NCBI GenBank assembly: GCA_014378465.1
Contig: JACMNQ010000014.1
Coordinates: 1 to 61,621 of the forward strand
Length of the DNA stretch: 61,621 nt
Direction of reading: 5' to 3'
DNA from: Oligoflexia bacterium
GTDB taxonomy: Bacteria; Bdellovibrionota; UBA1018
Position 1 is the stretch's first letter. Each line of letters begins with the position of its first letter. The notes below the pieces were generated by a model. That model was not told the DNA's origin. It did no database searches and was given only the letters and a program-made list of their open reading frames with translations. Position numbers and translations under genes: made by a program. Below, piece by piece: positions 26,251 through 34,468 of this stretch.

Positions 26251-27387
26251 CTAAATGCGAGGCATATTTTTCCAGATGCGTTCAAGTTGCGGGATGCAAT
26301 TGGAGATTTCAAACGGACTGCCTTGAAGAGCTTTCAATGAGAGTGTCCTGTCGCGTACGATTCGTAGAAGTTCACCTGCAGACTCGCTCCAGATCTCATC
26401 TGATTGGCTCAGGCCAAGACACTTGAGAGTCGGAAAAAATCTGCCTATTTCGAGTGAACCCGGCAGGTCCGAGGAGAGCACTGGCAAGCCGGTCGCTGAC
26501 GCTTCAAGAACCGCGCCCGGAAGTCCTTCCCAGAGGGACGGAAAAACCATCAAGTCTGATGCGAAAAGCAGAGCAGGAATATCTGTTCGACTGCCCAGAA
26601 AGACGACTTTACTCCCAATTCCCAGTCTGCCTATGTGCTCGTCCAGGGATCTCTTCGCTGCCGCGCTGAAATTGCCCACGAGAAGCAGACGAGCATGTGG
26701 CAGGGTCTGCTCCAGTCTGCTGAAGATCGAGACCAAACGAGTGTGGTTTTTTACTTTTTCAATTCTCCCGACGTGAATCACAAGCGTGGCATCCTGCGGA
26801 ATGCCAATGGACTCCCTGATTCCGGGAACGGAAAAGGGTTTTTGAAAACTTTGAATGTCAATTGCGTCGTAAATCATCTTGCACCTTCCGTCGCCCGAGA
26901 ACCGGGGTGCTTCATTGATGAAGACTTTGAGCGCGGCATCACTGACTCCGATGACATCAGTGGCGTGGCGAAAGAGCAACCAGCGCATGATCTGATTTTG
27001 AATTCGCTTCCTGAAATGAGGCCGGATGGAGTCCCCGGTGGTGTGGAGATGGCATATCTTTACTGGAACTCCGACATCAGTGGCCAGTTTCAGAATATAA
27101 CCGGAAAACAGATGAACATGAGAATGGACTGCAAGATAGCCTTGCCTGCGCAAAAGTTCACGAAATTTCCGAGGGAAGCCGGCATCCAAAGGAAGGTGAA
27201 AGACCGTACCTCCCAACTCCAATATGCGTGAATCGAGCTCTCCTGGCTTTCCGGAAAGCGCGCAGAAATCAAATTGAATTTGGCTGTCTGGCGCCCGATT
27301 CAGAGCTTCCATCAGCTCCAAAGTGCGCATCTCCGCGCCTCCTCGATCCATCTTTCCGAAAATATGAAGTACTTTAGTTTGTTTCAT
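26251..27387 (-). CDS. GT4 glycosyltransferase
   Basis: 378-residue GT-B glycosyltransferase. The N-terminal acceptor domain begins KVLHIFGKMDRGGAEMRTLE, a typical family 4 start with GGAE. The C-terminal domain has LVIHVGRIEKVKNHTRLV, then DLMVFPSLWEGLPGAVLEA with the E-x7-E pair, then TGLPVLSSDLPGSLE. It acts on the cytoplasmic face to extend the repeat unit; sugar specificity is unknown. Its start overlaps the end of the Wzx flippase by 14 bp, so both are translated from one minus-strand message. Confidence 0.92.
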   Translation of the reverse strand: MKQTKVLHIFGKMDRGGAEMRTLELMEALNRAPDSQIQFDFCALSGKPGELDSRILELGGTVFHLPLDAGFPRKFRELLRRQGYLAVHSHVHLFSGYILKLATDVGVPVKICHLHTTGDSIRPHFRKRIQNQIMRWLLFRHATDVIGVSDAALKVFINEAPRFSGDGRCKMIYDAIDIQSFQKPFSVPGIRESIGIPQDATLVIHVGRIEKVKNHTRLVSIFSRLEQTLPHARLLLVGNFSAAAKRSLDEHIGRLGIGSKVVFLGSRTDIPALLFASDLMVFPSLWEGLPGAVLEASATGLPVLSSDLPGSLEIGRFFPTLKCLGLSQSDEIWSESAGELLRIVRDRTLSLKALQGSPFEISNCIPQLERIWKNMPRI

Positions 27388-28654
27388 GCGGAAGTGGATT
27401 CAAGGCAAGGAGGCTCTTGTTGTACTTTAAAATAAAAACGCGAGACTGCGCAACCAGGGAAACTGCCGAACCTGCCAGAAGAGCGTAGCACATCGCGCGG
27501 ATGCTGTGGTATCTCGCCGCAAAAATGGAGAAAAGCAAGATTGCGGAAAAGCTGAGGACTTGCAATTGAAACTTCTCCTGGAAACATTGCATTGCGCTCA
27601 AAGCGGCTCCGAAGAAAACAGTGACGTAGCTGAGGGCTGCCGAGAACGCGAGAATTGAGAATGAGAAAGTTTCACCGCTGTACTCAGGGTGGTGAAACAG
27701 TTCCAAAATCCTTCTTCCAAAAAGGAGGCAGATCAAACTGCTGCCCAGGCCCAACAAACCTCCTATCAATGTCATCTTGAGAACCAGGCGACGAAACATC
27801 CTGTAGTTTGACTGCTGAAATGAACTGGCCAGCTGGGGACTTCCGGCGCTTGCCAGCGCGCCCACGATCTGATTGCCCAGGACGAGTGGGTAGCTGATTG
27901 CCGAAAAAACTCCGAGCGCACTCAGTCCGATATGATTTTCAATCAGATACCTGGGGAAATTGACCTCCAGGGAGCCGAAGAGCGTTGCGAAGCCGAGCGG
28001 GGCAGCCAGTCGGAGCAGTGCCTTGGCGCCTGGAATGTTCGGATTTGTCCGGTGAAACGTGATTTTCAGGGATCGCAGGCGAGGAATGTCATAGATGAAG
28101 ATTGCGAGCATCGTACTGCAGAGCATTCCAGTGCACATGAACAAAAGGTTGGAAGTTCTCATGAGGATCAAAATACACGTTCCGCTCGTGACGGCGCCTC
28201 GAATCATCATTGATCCCGTGATCAGATCGTTGCGGCCATTCTTCTGGAAAAATCCATAAGCGATGTCCGCTAGAGTTTCAAAGGCCTTGATGACTGCCAC
28301 GACCAGAATGATCTTCGTGGTCAATGGGTTGAATTTGCCGACCAAACTGATGGCTAGTGAAAGAAGTATGGCCAGTCCCGCAGCAATGACTCGAAGTTGG
28401 ACATAAGAATGGGAAGAATATTGATTTTTCGAGTCACTGATCAAGACTGAGCGTAAGGACATTGAGAAAAACAGACTGATCGGAGCATTGATCGCGAGTG
28501 CCAACGAAAATTGCCCAACTGCCTCAGGCTGCGTGAAACGAATCAGCGCGATCAGAATAAAGTACTGAGCGGCTGCATAGAAAAGATTGCCTACCAGTAT
28601 CCACAAGAACTCCCTTTTCAGACCAGGCTGGGTATTCTTTGCCTCTTGTTTCAT
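27374..28654 (-). CDS. Wzx-type polysaccharide flippase
   Basis: 426 residues with about 12 predicted transmembrane helices (MVF/MOP superfamily). It begins LKREFLWILVGNLFYAAAQY and shows the family's polar helix pattern, such as LRLAAPLGFATLFGSLEV and GVFSAISYPLVLGNQIVGAL. It would flip undecaprenyl-linked repeat units across the inner membrane. It overlaps the downstream GT4 gene. Its start lies 30 bp from that of the divergent dehydratase gene, with a perfect palindrome between them. Confidence 0.87.
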   Translation of the reverse strand: MKQEAKNTQPGLKREFLWILVGNLFYAAAQYFILIALIRFTQPEAVGQFSLALAINAPISLFFSMSLRSVLISDSKNQYSSHSYVQLRVIAAGLAILLSLAISLVGKFNPLTTKIILVVAVIKAFETLADIAYGFFQKNGRNDLITGSMMIRGAVTSGTCILILMRTSNLLFMCTGMLCSTMLAIFIYDIPRLRSLKITFHRTNPNIPGAKALLRLAAPLGFATLFGSLEVNFPRYLIENHIGLSALGVFSAISYPLVLGNQIVGALASAGSPQLASSFQQSNYRMFRRLVLKMTLIGGLLGLGSSLICLLFGRRILELFHHPEYSGETFSFSILAFSAALSYVTVFFGAALSAMQCFQEKFQLQVLSFSAILLFSIFAARYHSIRAMCYALLAGSAVSLVAQSRVFILKYNKSLLALNPLPHETN

Positions 28655-28666
28655 GTTTTAAATCTA

Positions 28667-28680
28667 ATCACAATTGTGAT
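28667..28680. promoter_or_regulatory. 14-bp palindrome between divergent wzx and dehydratase genes
   Basis: ATCACAATTGTGAT is a perfect palindrome centred in the 30-bp gap between the two start codons. It is a candidate operator for divergent control. It resembles half-sites of CRP/FNR-type regulators but in inverted order, so I do not assign a regulator. It leaves little room for a normal ribosome-binding site of the plus-strand gene. Confidence 0.35.
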
Positions 28681-28684
28681 CAGA

Positions 28685-30616
28685 ATGTATAAATTATCCA
28701 AGTCGTTGCCCAGTCGCGGTTCTTTGAGGTTGAAGGATCTGATCGATCGTAGACGATTCACAGATTTCGTGGGATTGCTGTCTTCCGGCGTCTTGAGTTG
28801 GGTACTCGTCTTCGGAGTCAGCGACCTGAAAAACCACTGGAACCTGGTCATTCCCATCGCATTGACTCGATTCTTCATGCTTTTGCCTGTATTCAGGAAA
28901 GAGCGCCACTGGCGGAATGTATCGGCTTACGAGGCCGTCAAGTTCGTGAAAGCTGTTGCGCTGTCCTCGGCAATGATCATGGTTGCGGCCTTCATTGGTT
29001 CCAAGAAACCAGGGATTTTTTCATGGTTGATCGTCGACTCCTTGACAGCAGTTGGAATTCTGTGCGCAATGCGCCTCTCCGTGCGCTTCTACGTTGAAGA
29101 TCGCCAAAGCAAAATCAGTAAACTGAACGGGAGACCCACCTTGATCTATGGGACCGGGTCCGCAGCCCAAAGCTTTGCTCGTCGTTTTTCCATGGACTCG
29201 AGCCTGGGAGTTCGCCTGGTTGGCTTCATTGATGATGATCCTTCCCAATTGGGGGCGGACATTGGTGGAGTCCCGGTGATTGGTGGCCTCTCCGAGTTGG
29301 AGTCAATTCTCAAGTCCCATGGGATCCAGGAGCTCATCATAGCGAAGTCCGTGGGTGATGGGGAGATCTTGGGAAAGATTCTTCAAATTTCCCATTCTTT
29401 GAAAATTCGGCCAAAAATGGTATCGGAGCTTGGTCTGACTCAAAATCAAGACGAAAAGTCCGGTCTCTTTCGTGAGATCAATCTGCTCGATCTGTTGCAG
29501 AGGCCACGAGTGGAAGTGGACCTCACTTCGACCGTTCCTCTCATTTCAGGGCGCGTGGTGCTTGTGAGTGGAGGCGGAGGTTCAATCGGGAGTGAGTTGA
29601 TTCGACAAATCATCAAGATGACGCCTTCAAAGGTTCTGATCCTGGATCATTCCGAGTTCAATCTGTATGAGATCGAGACGGAAATGAGAAGAATGGGCTA
29701 CGCCGAACGAATTGTTCCCATCCTTTCAGATCTCAAGGAGCCTCTGCTGCTCAGCCAGTTGATGAATCTGCATCGGCCAGAGTGCATTTTCCACGCGGCA
29801 GCGTATAAACATGTTCACCTCGTCGAGGCAAATCAAAGCGCGGCAATCATCAATAATCTGCTGACTTTGAAAAATCTGATTGATTGTTCGATCGCGCATT
29901 CGGTTGAATGTTTCGTCCTGATATCCTCTGACAAAGCCGTCAACCCCAAAGGAATCATGGGCTATACGAAGCGCGCTTGCGAACTGATGGTGACACAAGC
30001 CGCGAAACAGTCGGGCAAACGATATTGCTCGGTGAGATTCGGTAACGTCCTTGGGAGCAGTGGCAGCTTCATCCCGCTGCTTCGCAAGCAGATTTCGGAG
30101 GGCGGCCCTGTGACGATCACGCACGAAGAGATGGAACGCTATTTCATGCTCATACCAGAGGCAGTTTCGCTCGTCCTGAAGGCTGCTTCGATTTCAAGTC
30201 CTGGCGATATCAATGTGCTGAGGATGGGCGAGTCCATCAAGATTTTGAATGTGGCCAGAAGTTTGATCTGCTTGATGGGAAAAAGCGAGGATTCGGTTCC
30301 AATCATCTTTACAGGCATGCGTCCGGGAGAGAAACTTCGTGAAGAACTCTATTTGACAGGTGACGAGTTGTGCACGTTGCATCCGGACATTCTTGTATTA
30401 CCTCGTGGAGACCGACTGCCCAAGTACTGGCATTCCCGAAATAATTCGATTTCGATCATGGTTGAAATCATCATTTCGCTCGCGCGCAGTGGTGACGAAA
30501 GAGCCAGTGAAATCATGCGAACCTTCGTCGAACAGAATGACAGGGACTCCAACGGTCAAATTCAAGGTGCAGTTGAGAATCAAAGCGTAAAAGGCGAGCC
30601 CAATCGTGTCGCTTGA
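28685..30616 (+). CDS. PglF/CapD-type UDP-GlcNAc 4,6-dehydratase
   Basis: 643 residues. Four N-terminal membrane helices (about 20-130) are followed by a first Rossmann-like domain (IYGTGSAAQSFARRF) and then the NAD-binding SDR domain (VLVSGGGGSIGSELIRQI). The catalytic segment ISSDKAVNPKGIMGYTKR gives S415/D416-K417 and M425-K429, the SMK arrangement of the FlaA1/PglF/WbpM class. The enzyme converts UDP-GlcNAc into a UDP-4-keto-6-deoxy sugar. Followed 15 bp later by the sugar-transferase/aminotransferase fusion, it would supply that enzyme's substrate. I use ATG 28685 because codons further upstream lie inside the divergent flippase gene. Confidence 0.9.
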   Translation: MYKLSKSLPSRGSLRLKDLIDRRRFTDFVGLLSSGVLSWVLVFGVSDLKNHWNLVIPIALTRFFMLLPVFRKERHWRNVSAYEAVKFVKAVALSSAMIMVAAFIGSKKPGIFSWLIVDSLTAVGILCAMRLSVRFYVEDRQSKISKLNGRPTLIYGTGSAAQSFARRFSMDSSLGVRLVGFIDDDPSQLGADIGGVPVIGGLSELESILKSHGIQELIIAKSVGDGEILGKILQISHSLKIRPKMVSELGLTQNQDEKSGLFREINLLDLLQRPRVEVDLTSTVPLISGRVVLVSGGGGSIGSELIRQIIKMTPSKVLILDHSEFNLYEIETEMRRMGYAERIVPILSDLKEPLLLSQLMNLHRPECIFHAAAYKHVHLVEANQSAAIINNLLTLKNLIDCSIAHSVECFVLISSDKAVNPKGIMGYTKRACELMVTQAAKQSGKRYCSVRFGNVLGSSGSFIPLLRKQISEGGPVTITHEEMERYFMLIPEAVSLVLKAASISSPGDINVLRMGESIKILNVARSLICLMGKSEDSVPIIFTGMRPGEKLREELYLTGDELCTLHPDILVLPRGDRLPKYWHSRNNSISIMVEIIISLARSGDERASEIMRTFVEQNDRDSNGQIQGAVENQSVKGEPNRVA

Positions 30617-30631
30617 AAATAGGAAACGGTC

Positions 30632-32353
30632 ATGAAGAGAACATTCGATCTCATTTTTGCGGGTTTGCTCCTGATTCTGTTGGCCCCAGTCCTGGCAACA
30701 GTGGGAATGCTCATCTTAATTTTCGACGATGGACCGGTATTCTTCAGCCAGGACCGCCCTGGTCGAGATGGGAAAATCTTCAAAATCATCAAATTCAGAA
30801 CGATGAAGACGGTTTCAAAACCCTCCACGGATGAATTGAGATTGACTCGCTTTGGGGCCTTCATGAGGTCACTGAGTGTCGACGAGTTGCCGGAACTGAT
30901 CAATGTCATCAGGGGAGACATGAGTTTAGTCGGGCCGAGACCGTTATTGCCGGAATACTTGGCCCGGTACACGGCTACGGAGAATCGTCGCCATGAGGTG
31001 AGGCCAGGAATCACTGGCTGGGCCCAGGTGAATGGAAGAAATCGACTGAATTGGAGTGAGAAGTTTGCACTCGACGTCTGGTACGTTGATCATCGCTCAT
31101 TCATTCTGGATTTGAAGATCCTTTTCGCCACGATTTTTTCGGTATTGAAACGAGAGGGAATTTCGGCGCCAGGTTCGGTCACCATGAGTGAGTTCAATCC
31201 CGCGCCAATTCGGCTGCCAGATATTGAGATGTCGAGTGCAGAAATCACTGAAGTTGATATTCAGGCTGTGACCGAGGTTTTGCGCTCAGGTCGATTGGCT
31301 CTTGGGCCGAAGGTGATCGAATTCGAAAAGAAAGTTGCCAGATATGTCGGGGTCAAGCATGCGATTGCAGTGTCTTCGGGAACGTCTGCCCTTCATCTGA
31401 TCGTCAAAGCACTGGGCATCGGTCCGGGAGACGAAGTTCTCGTGCCTTCGTTCACCTTTGCCGCAAGTGTGAACGCCATACTCTATGAGGGTGCCATACC
31501 CGTTTTTGTGGATATCACGGCCGATACTTACAACATGGATCCCGCAGATCTCGAAAGGAAAAGGACGGCTCGCACCCGTGCCATCATGGCAGTCGATGTC
31601 TTCGGCCATCCCATTGAATGGGATCAGGTCGAAGAGTTTGCGCTCAAGCATCAATTGAAGATCATTGATGACTCATGTGAAGCTCTCGGTGCCGAGTATG
31701 ATGGCAGAAAGATCGGGTCTTTCGGTGATGCGGGAGCCTTTGCCTTTTACCCAAACAAGCAGATCACCACCGGTGAGGGGGGCATGATCGTCACCGACAA
31801 CGATGAAATTGCGAAGCTCTGTCGCAGCTTCCGAAATCAGGGACGTGATGAAATGGGTCAGTGGCTTGAGCACGTTCGCCTGGGTTACAATTACAGGATG
31901 GACGAGATGAGTGGTGCTCTTGGCTCGTCTCAGATGGATCGAATTGAATTGATTCTCAGCAAAAGGGCGGAAGTTGCGGCCCGCTATTCTGAAAGGTTTT
32001 CGAAAGTGCCTGGAGTGCACACCCCCAAGGTCAGATCAAACGTCAGGATGAGTTGGTTCGTTTACGTACTGACATTGGATGAAGGGCTTTCGGCTGACCA
32101 GGTGATTCGAGGTTTGCTTGAACACGGAATTCCATCCAGGGCCTATTTTTCACCCATACACGATCAACTCTATCTGAAGGGGGCTGAGTGGAACCGGCAC
32201 AAATCTGATCTTCCGGTCACGGACGCGATCGCTTCGCGAACGATTGCACTGCCTTTCCATGCAAATATTTCGGTTGCCCAGATTGACAGAGTCGTCGCAG
32301 CTTTTGAAAAGGTCCTTCTGAGTGTTCGAAATTCCAGAAGCAGTGTCGCATGA
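30632..32353 (+). CDS. fusion of phosphoglycosyltransferase (PglC type) and DegT aminotransferase (PglE type)
   Basis: 573 residues forming two enzymes in one chain. Residues 1-184 are a bacterial sugar transferase: a membrane hairpin (LIFAGLLLILLAPVLATVGM), KFRTMK, and the catalytic D-E region SVDELPELINVIRGDMSLVGPRP. Residues from about 192 form a complete DegT/DnrJ/EryC1 fold type I aminotransferase: AIAVSSGTSALHL, DDSCEALGAEY, and PLP lysine K376 in YPNKQITTGEGGM. The first domain loads a sugar phosphate on undecaprenyl phosphate; the second would aminate the 4-keto sugar. An internal ATG at 31184 (residue 185) could in principle start a free aminotransferase but has no clear ribosome-binding site. 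SD AGGAAAC precedes 30632. Confidence 0.93.
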   Translation: MKRTFDLIFAGLLLILLAPVLATVGMLILIFDDGPVFFSQDRPGRDGKIFKIIKFRTMKTVSKPSTDELRLTRFGAFMRSLSVDELPELINVIRGDMSLVGPRPLLPEYLARYTATENRRHEVRPGITGWAQVNGRNRLNWSEKFALDVWYVDHRSFILDLKILFATIFSVLKREGISAPGSVTMSEFNPAPIRLPDIEMSSAEITEVDIQAVTEVLRSGRLALGPKVIEFEKKVARYVGVKHAIAVSSGTSALHLIVKALGIGPGDEVLVPSFTFAASVNAILYEGAIPVFVDITADTYNMDPADLERKRTARTRAIMAVDVFGHPIEWDQVEEFALKHQLKIIDDSCEALGAEYDGRKIGSFGDAGAFAFYPNKQITTGEGGMIVTDNDEIAKLCRSFRNQGRDEMGQWLEHVRLGYNYRMDEMSGALGSSQMDRIELILSKRAEVAARYSERFSKVPGVHTPKVRSNVRMSWFVYVLTLDEGLSADQVIRGLLEHGIPSRAYFSPIHDQLYLKGAEWNRHKSDLPVTDAIASRTIALPFHANISVAQIDRVVAAFEKVLLSVRNSRSSVA

Positions 32354-33234
32354 ATGTGAACATCAAAGGTCTGACTTCGATCTACTTCAATATCAAAACG
32401 ATGGCCCTGCTTTTCGTTCTGCTCACCGCCAGTGCCGCAACCGCTTATTATTATTGTGAGCACGCGACTCATCTTTATGCCAAGGCGGCCCGATTCAAGG
32501 TGGCCGAATTGGGTTTCAGTCGGTCCACTCCTTCGCCGGGCAATCCGTTTTTGCAAGCGAGTGGCAAGTCATCTCCCTCGACGGCTCTCGAAGCGATTGG
32601 CTATCTTGAATTTGAATATCTTGCGAGAAGTCGGTCTTCATCGGGTGTCAGGCTTGTGGAAGCCAAGGAGCAGAAGTCCATGGATACGATCCAGGTAGTT
32701 GCAGAAGGTCCGAGCATGGACGCCATCGACCAATTTCTGGCGCTCGTTCTCAGGGATCTTCAGGGTAAGTACCAACCTTCGATTGATTCTGCCATGAACC
32801 AGGGCCTGCTGGAAGTGAACTTCTTGAACCGAGAAATTGAATCTTTGGAGACTCTCAAGGCTCAGGTGGAACGTGGCATCAAAAACGTTGGACCTGCTCC
32901 GGCTTTAGTCTCGCAAATGATGGAGATCAACCAGGGACTTGTAAAGCTGAAGCAGGATTATTTTGGAAAGAGCGCAATGATCTCCCCCGACAAGGTCCAT
33001 AATTTTCGCTTGGACACGGTCAAGGCTTCGATGGATGGGGCACCTGTTTGGCCGAAGACCCGGCAGGTCGTTTCGTTCACTTTACTGGTGACACTGTTCA
33101 TCGCCAGTTATCTCATCTTCATTTTTGACGCATTCAGGAAGAAAAAGGCGAAAGTCCCGGTGCCCTTTTTCAACGAAGAGGGACTTCGTCGTGAGCTGGA
33201 GCCAGTCACCTGGTTTCGTTCAGGACCGTCATGA
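32350..33234 (+). CDS. Wzz-like chain-length/export protein
   Basis: 294 residues with the two-helix topology of polysaccharide co-polymerases: helix 1 at about 18-36 (MALLFVLLTASAATAYYYC), a periplasmic helical region with a coiled-coil segment (about 150-200; EVNFLNREIESLETLKAQVE), and helix 2 near 238-258 (VVSFTLLVTLFIASYLIFIF). A Lys-rich cytoplasmic tail follows, with no Walker motifs, so it is not a full Wzc tyrosine kinase. The PxxP-type motif before helix 2 is not evident. The ATGA overlap with the fusion gene indicates coupling. It probably sets chain length with Wzy. Its 3' end overlaps the TolC-type gene by 29 bp. Confidence 0.65.
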   Translation: MNVNIKGLTSIYFNIKTMALLFVLLTASAATAYYYCEHATHLYAKAARFKVAELGFSRSTPSPGNPFLQASGKSSPSTALEAIGYLEFEYLARSRSSSGVRLVEAKEQKSMDTIQVVAEGPSMDAIDQFLALVLRDLQGKYQPSIDSAMNQGLLEVNFLNREIESLETLKAQVERGIKNVGPAPALVSQMMEINQGLVKLKQDYFGKSAMISPDKVHNFRLDTVKASMDGAPVWPKTRQVVSFTLLVTLFIASYLIFIFDAFRKKKAKVPVPFFNEEGLRRELEPVTWFRSGPS

Positions 33235-34468
33235 GTTTGCTGTGTTTGACGTAGTAGTCCCGGGTCTTTGCCAGTTGCTGGAGCTTCCATGTTTCCAGAT
33301 CGGTCAATGCGTCAAACCAGAGTTCAGGAGTTGTGAGTGCGCCTGAGTATTCTCGATTCACTTCCTCCCAAATCGTCTTCGAGTGAATGATCTCGGACTC
33401 GAGAAATCGGACGTCCAGACCATCTTGTCTGATCTGATTGACAAGCTCCCTGGTTTCAAAGTCCAGAGCGGAAAGTGAGATCGCCAGATCTTGATGGACC
33501 TGAAACTTCCGTTCGTTGGAAATGTTTTCTTTTGAAGCATCGCTAAGCCCACTGAACAGGGGAATCGTGATGAAGCCACCATAATTGAATCCTTTTTGAT
33601 ATTCCGCATAAAGACTCTTGGGTGGATTTTCACGTCCCACTCCGTAAGATGCCAGAAAGAAAACCTGCGGTCGATCCTCCACAAAGCTCAGCTTTCGGCG
33701 GGCGGCTTCGGCGACTTCATTGCTTTCGATGAACTTGACACTGGGAGACCGCTGCGCGGCTCTCTGCACGATCTGTTCGAGGGAGAGCTCCGGAAGCTTG
33801 AGCACGTTCTGCGTATTCAAGCTGTCCGCCAGAGAATTCAGTGGAAAATCGCTTTTACGAGTGAGGCGACCGAGAGTTCTCGATGCGGTCGTCTCGAGAC
33901 TATGAGCTTCAAAGAGAGCCGAACTGTTCTTGCGCTCGGATACTTTGGCTTTCAACAGGACACTTCGAGCGATCGCTCTGAATTTGACCTGCTTTTCCGC
34001 ATAGTCGATCGCATTTTTGATCAACTTCCCATCAGCTTCGAGCAGTTTTGTTTTCTGAACCGCGTAGAGTGCATCAAAGTAAGCCTGAATCACGGCGAGA
34101 TGCAACTTCTGCAGCTCAGTCTTTCGTTCCCAGCCCGCCATATCTTCTTCCGCAGCTGCAAGATCCGCAGCCGCGCTGGTGGCGCCGCCGTCGATGATTT
34201 TTTGAGTCAGCAAAAGCTGAGTGCTGAAGACCGTGGATTTAAGCGCCACTGCGGGAAAGTATCTGGATCTTGCGAGAGTACCCTCGCGTGATTTTTCCAG
34301 AATTCTGGAGCTTGCCTTCAGGACGCTGGGATCGGCTTGATCTGCCATCTCCAGAATTTCGTTCAATGTCCATCTAGGTGGTGATGCTGCCTGAGCCGGA
34401 CATGACTGATTGAGCAACCCGAGTGGAAGCAGAAGCAGGGGCATGAGCTGAAAAATTTCTGACTTCAT
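33206..34468 (-). CDS. TolC-family outer-membrane protein
   Basis: 420 residues with a signal peptide (LMPLLLLPLGLLNQSCPAQA; a Cys near its end might make it a lipoprotein, but cleavage at AQA is equally likely). The mature part has the two repeated helical-barrel halves of outer-membrane efflux proteins: LNEILEMADQADPSVLKASS, then AAAEEDMAGWERKTELQKLH, then LEQIVQRAAQRSPSVKFIES, and GGFITIPLFSG near the second barrel strand. TolC proteins form trans-periplasmic channels. No inner-membrane pump or adaptor is adjacent; here it may serve polymer exit in place of a Wza-type channel (inference). It is coupled by overlap to the upstream GT4 gene. Confidence 0.87.
   Translation of the reverse strand: MKSEIFQLMPLLLLPLGLLNQSCPAQAASPPRWTLNEILEMADQADPSVLKASSRILEKSREGTLARSRYFPAVALKSTVFSTQLLLTQKIIDGGATSAAADLAAAEEDMAGWERKTELQKLHLAVIQAYFDALYAVQKTKLLEADGKLIKNAIDYAEKQVKFRAIARSVLLKAKVSERKNSSALFEAHSLETTASRTLGRLTRKSDFPLNSLADSLNTQNVLKLPELSLEQIVQRAAQRSPSVKFIESNEVAEAARRKLSFVEDRPQVFFLASYGVGRENPPKSLYAEYQKGFNYGGFITIPLFSGLSDASKENISNERKFQVHQDLAISLSALDFETRELVNQIRQDGLDVRFLESEIIHSKTIWEEVNREYSGALTTPELWFDALTDLETWKLQQLAKTRDYYVKHSKLMTVLNETR

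Noticed and set aside
28667..28680. CRP/FNR binding site.
   Set aside because: CRP sites read TGTGA-n6-TCACA. Here the half-sites are in the reverse order (TCACA-TGTGA) with almost no spacer, so the regulator is left open.
28511..28684. A 58-residue N-terminal extension of the PglF-type dehydratase.
   Set aside because: It lies within the divergent flippase gene, and PglF-type proteins start with a short tail before the first helix, as ATG 28685 gives.
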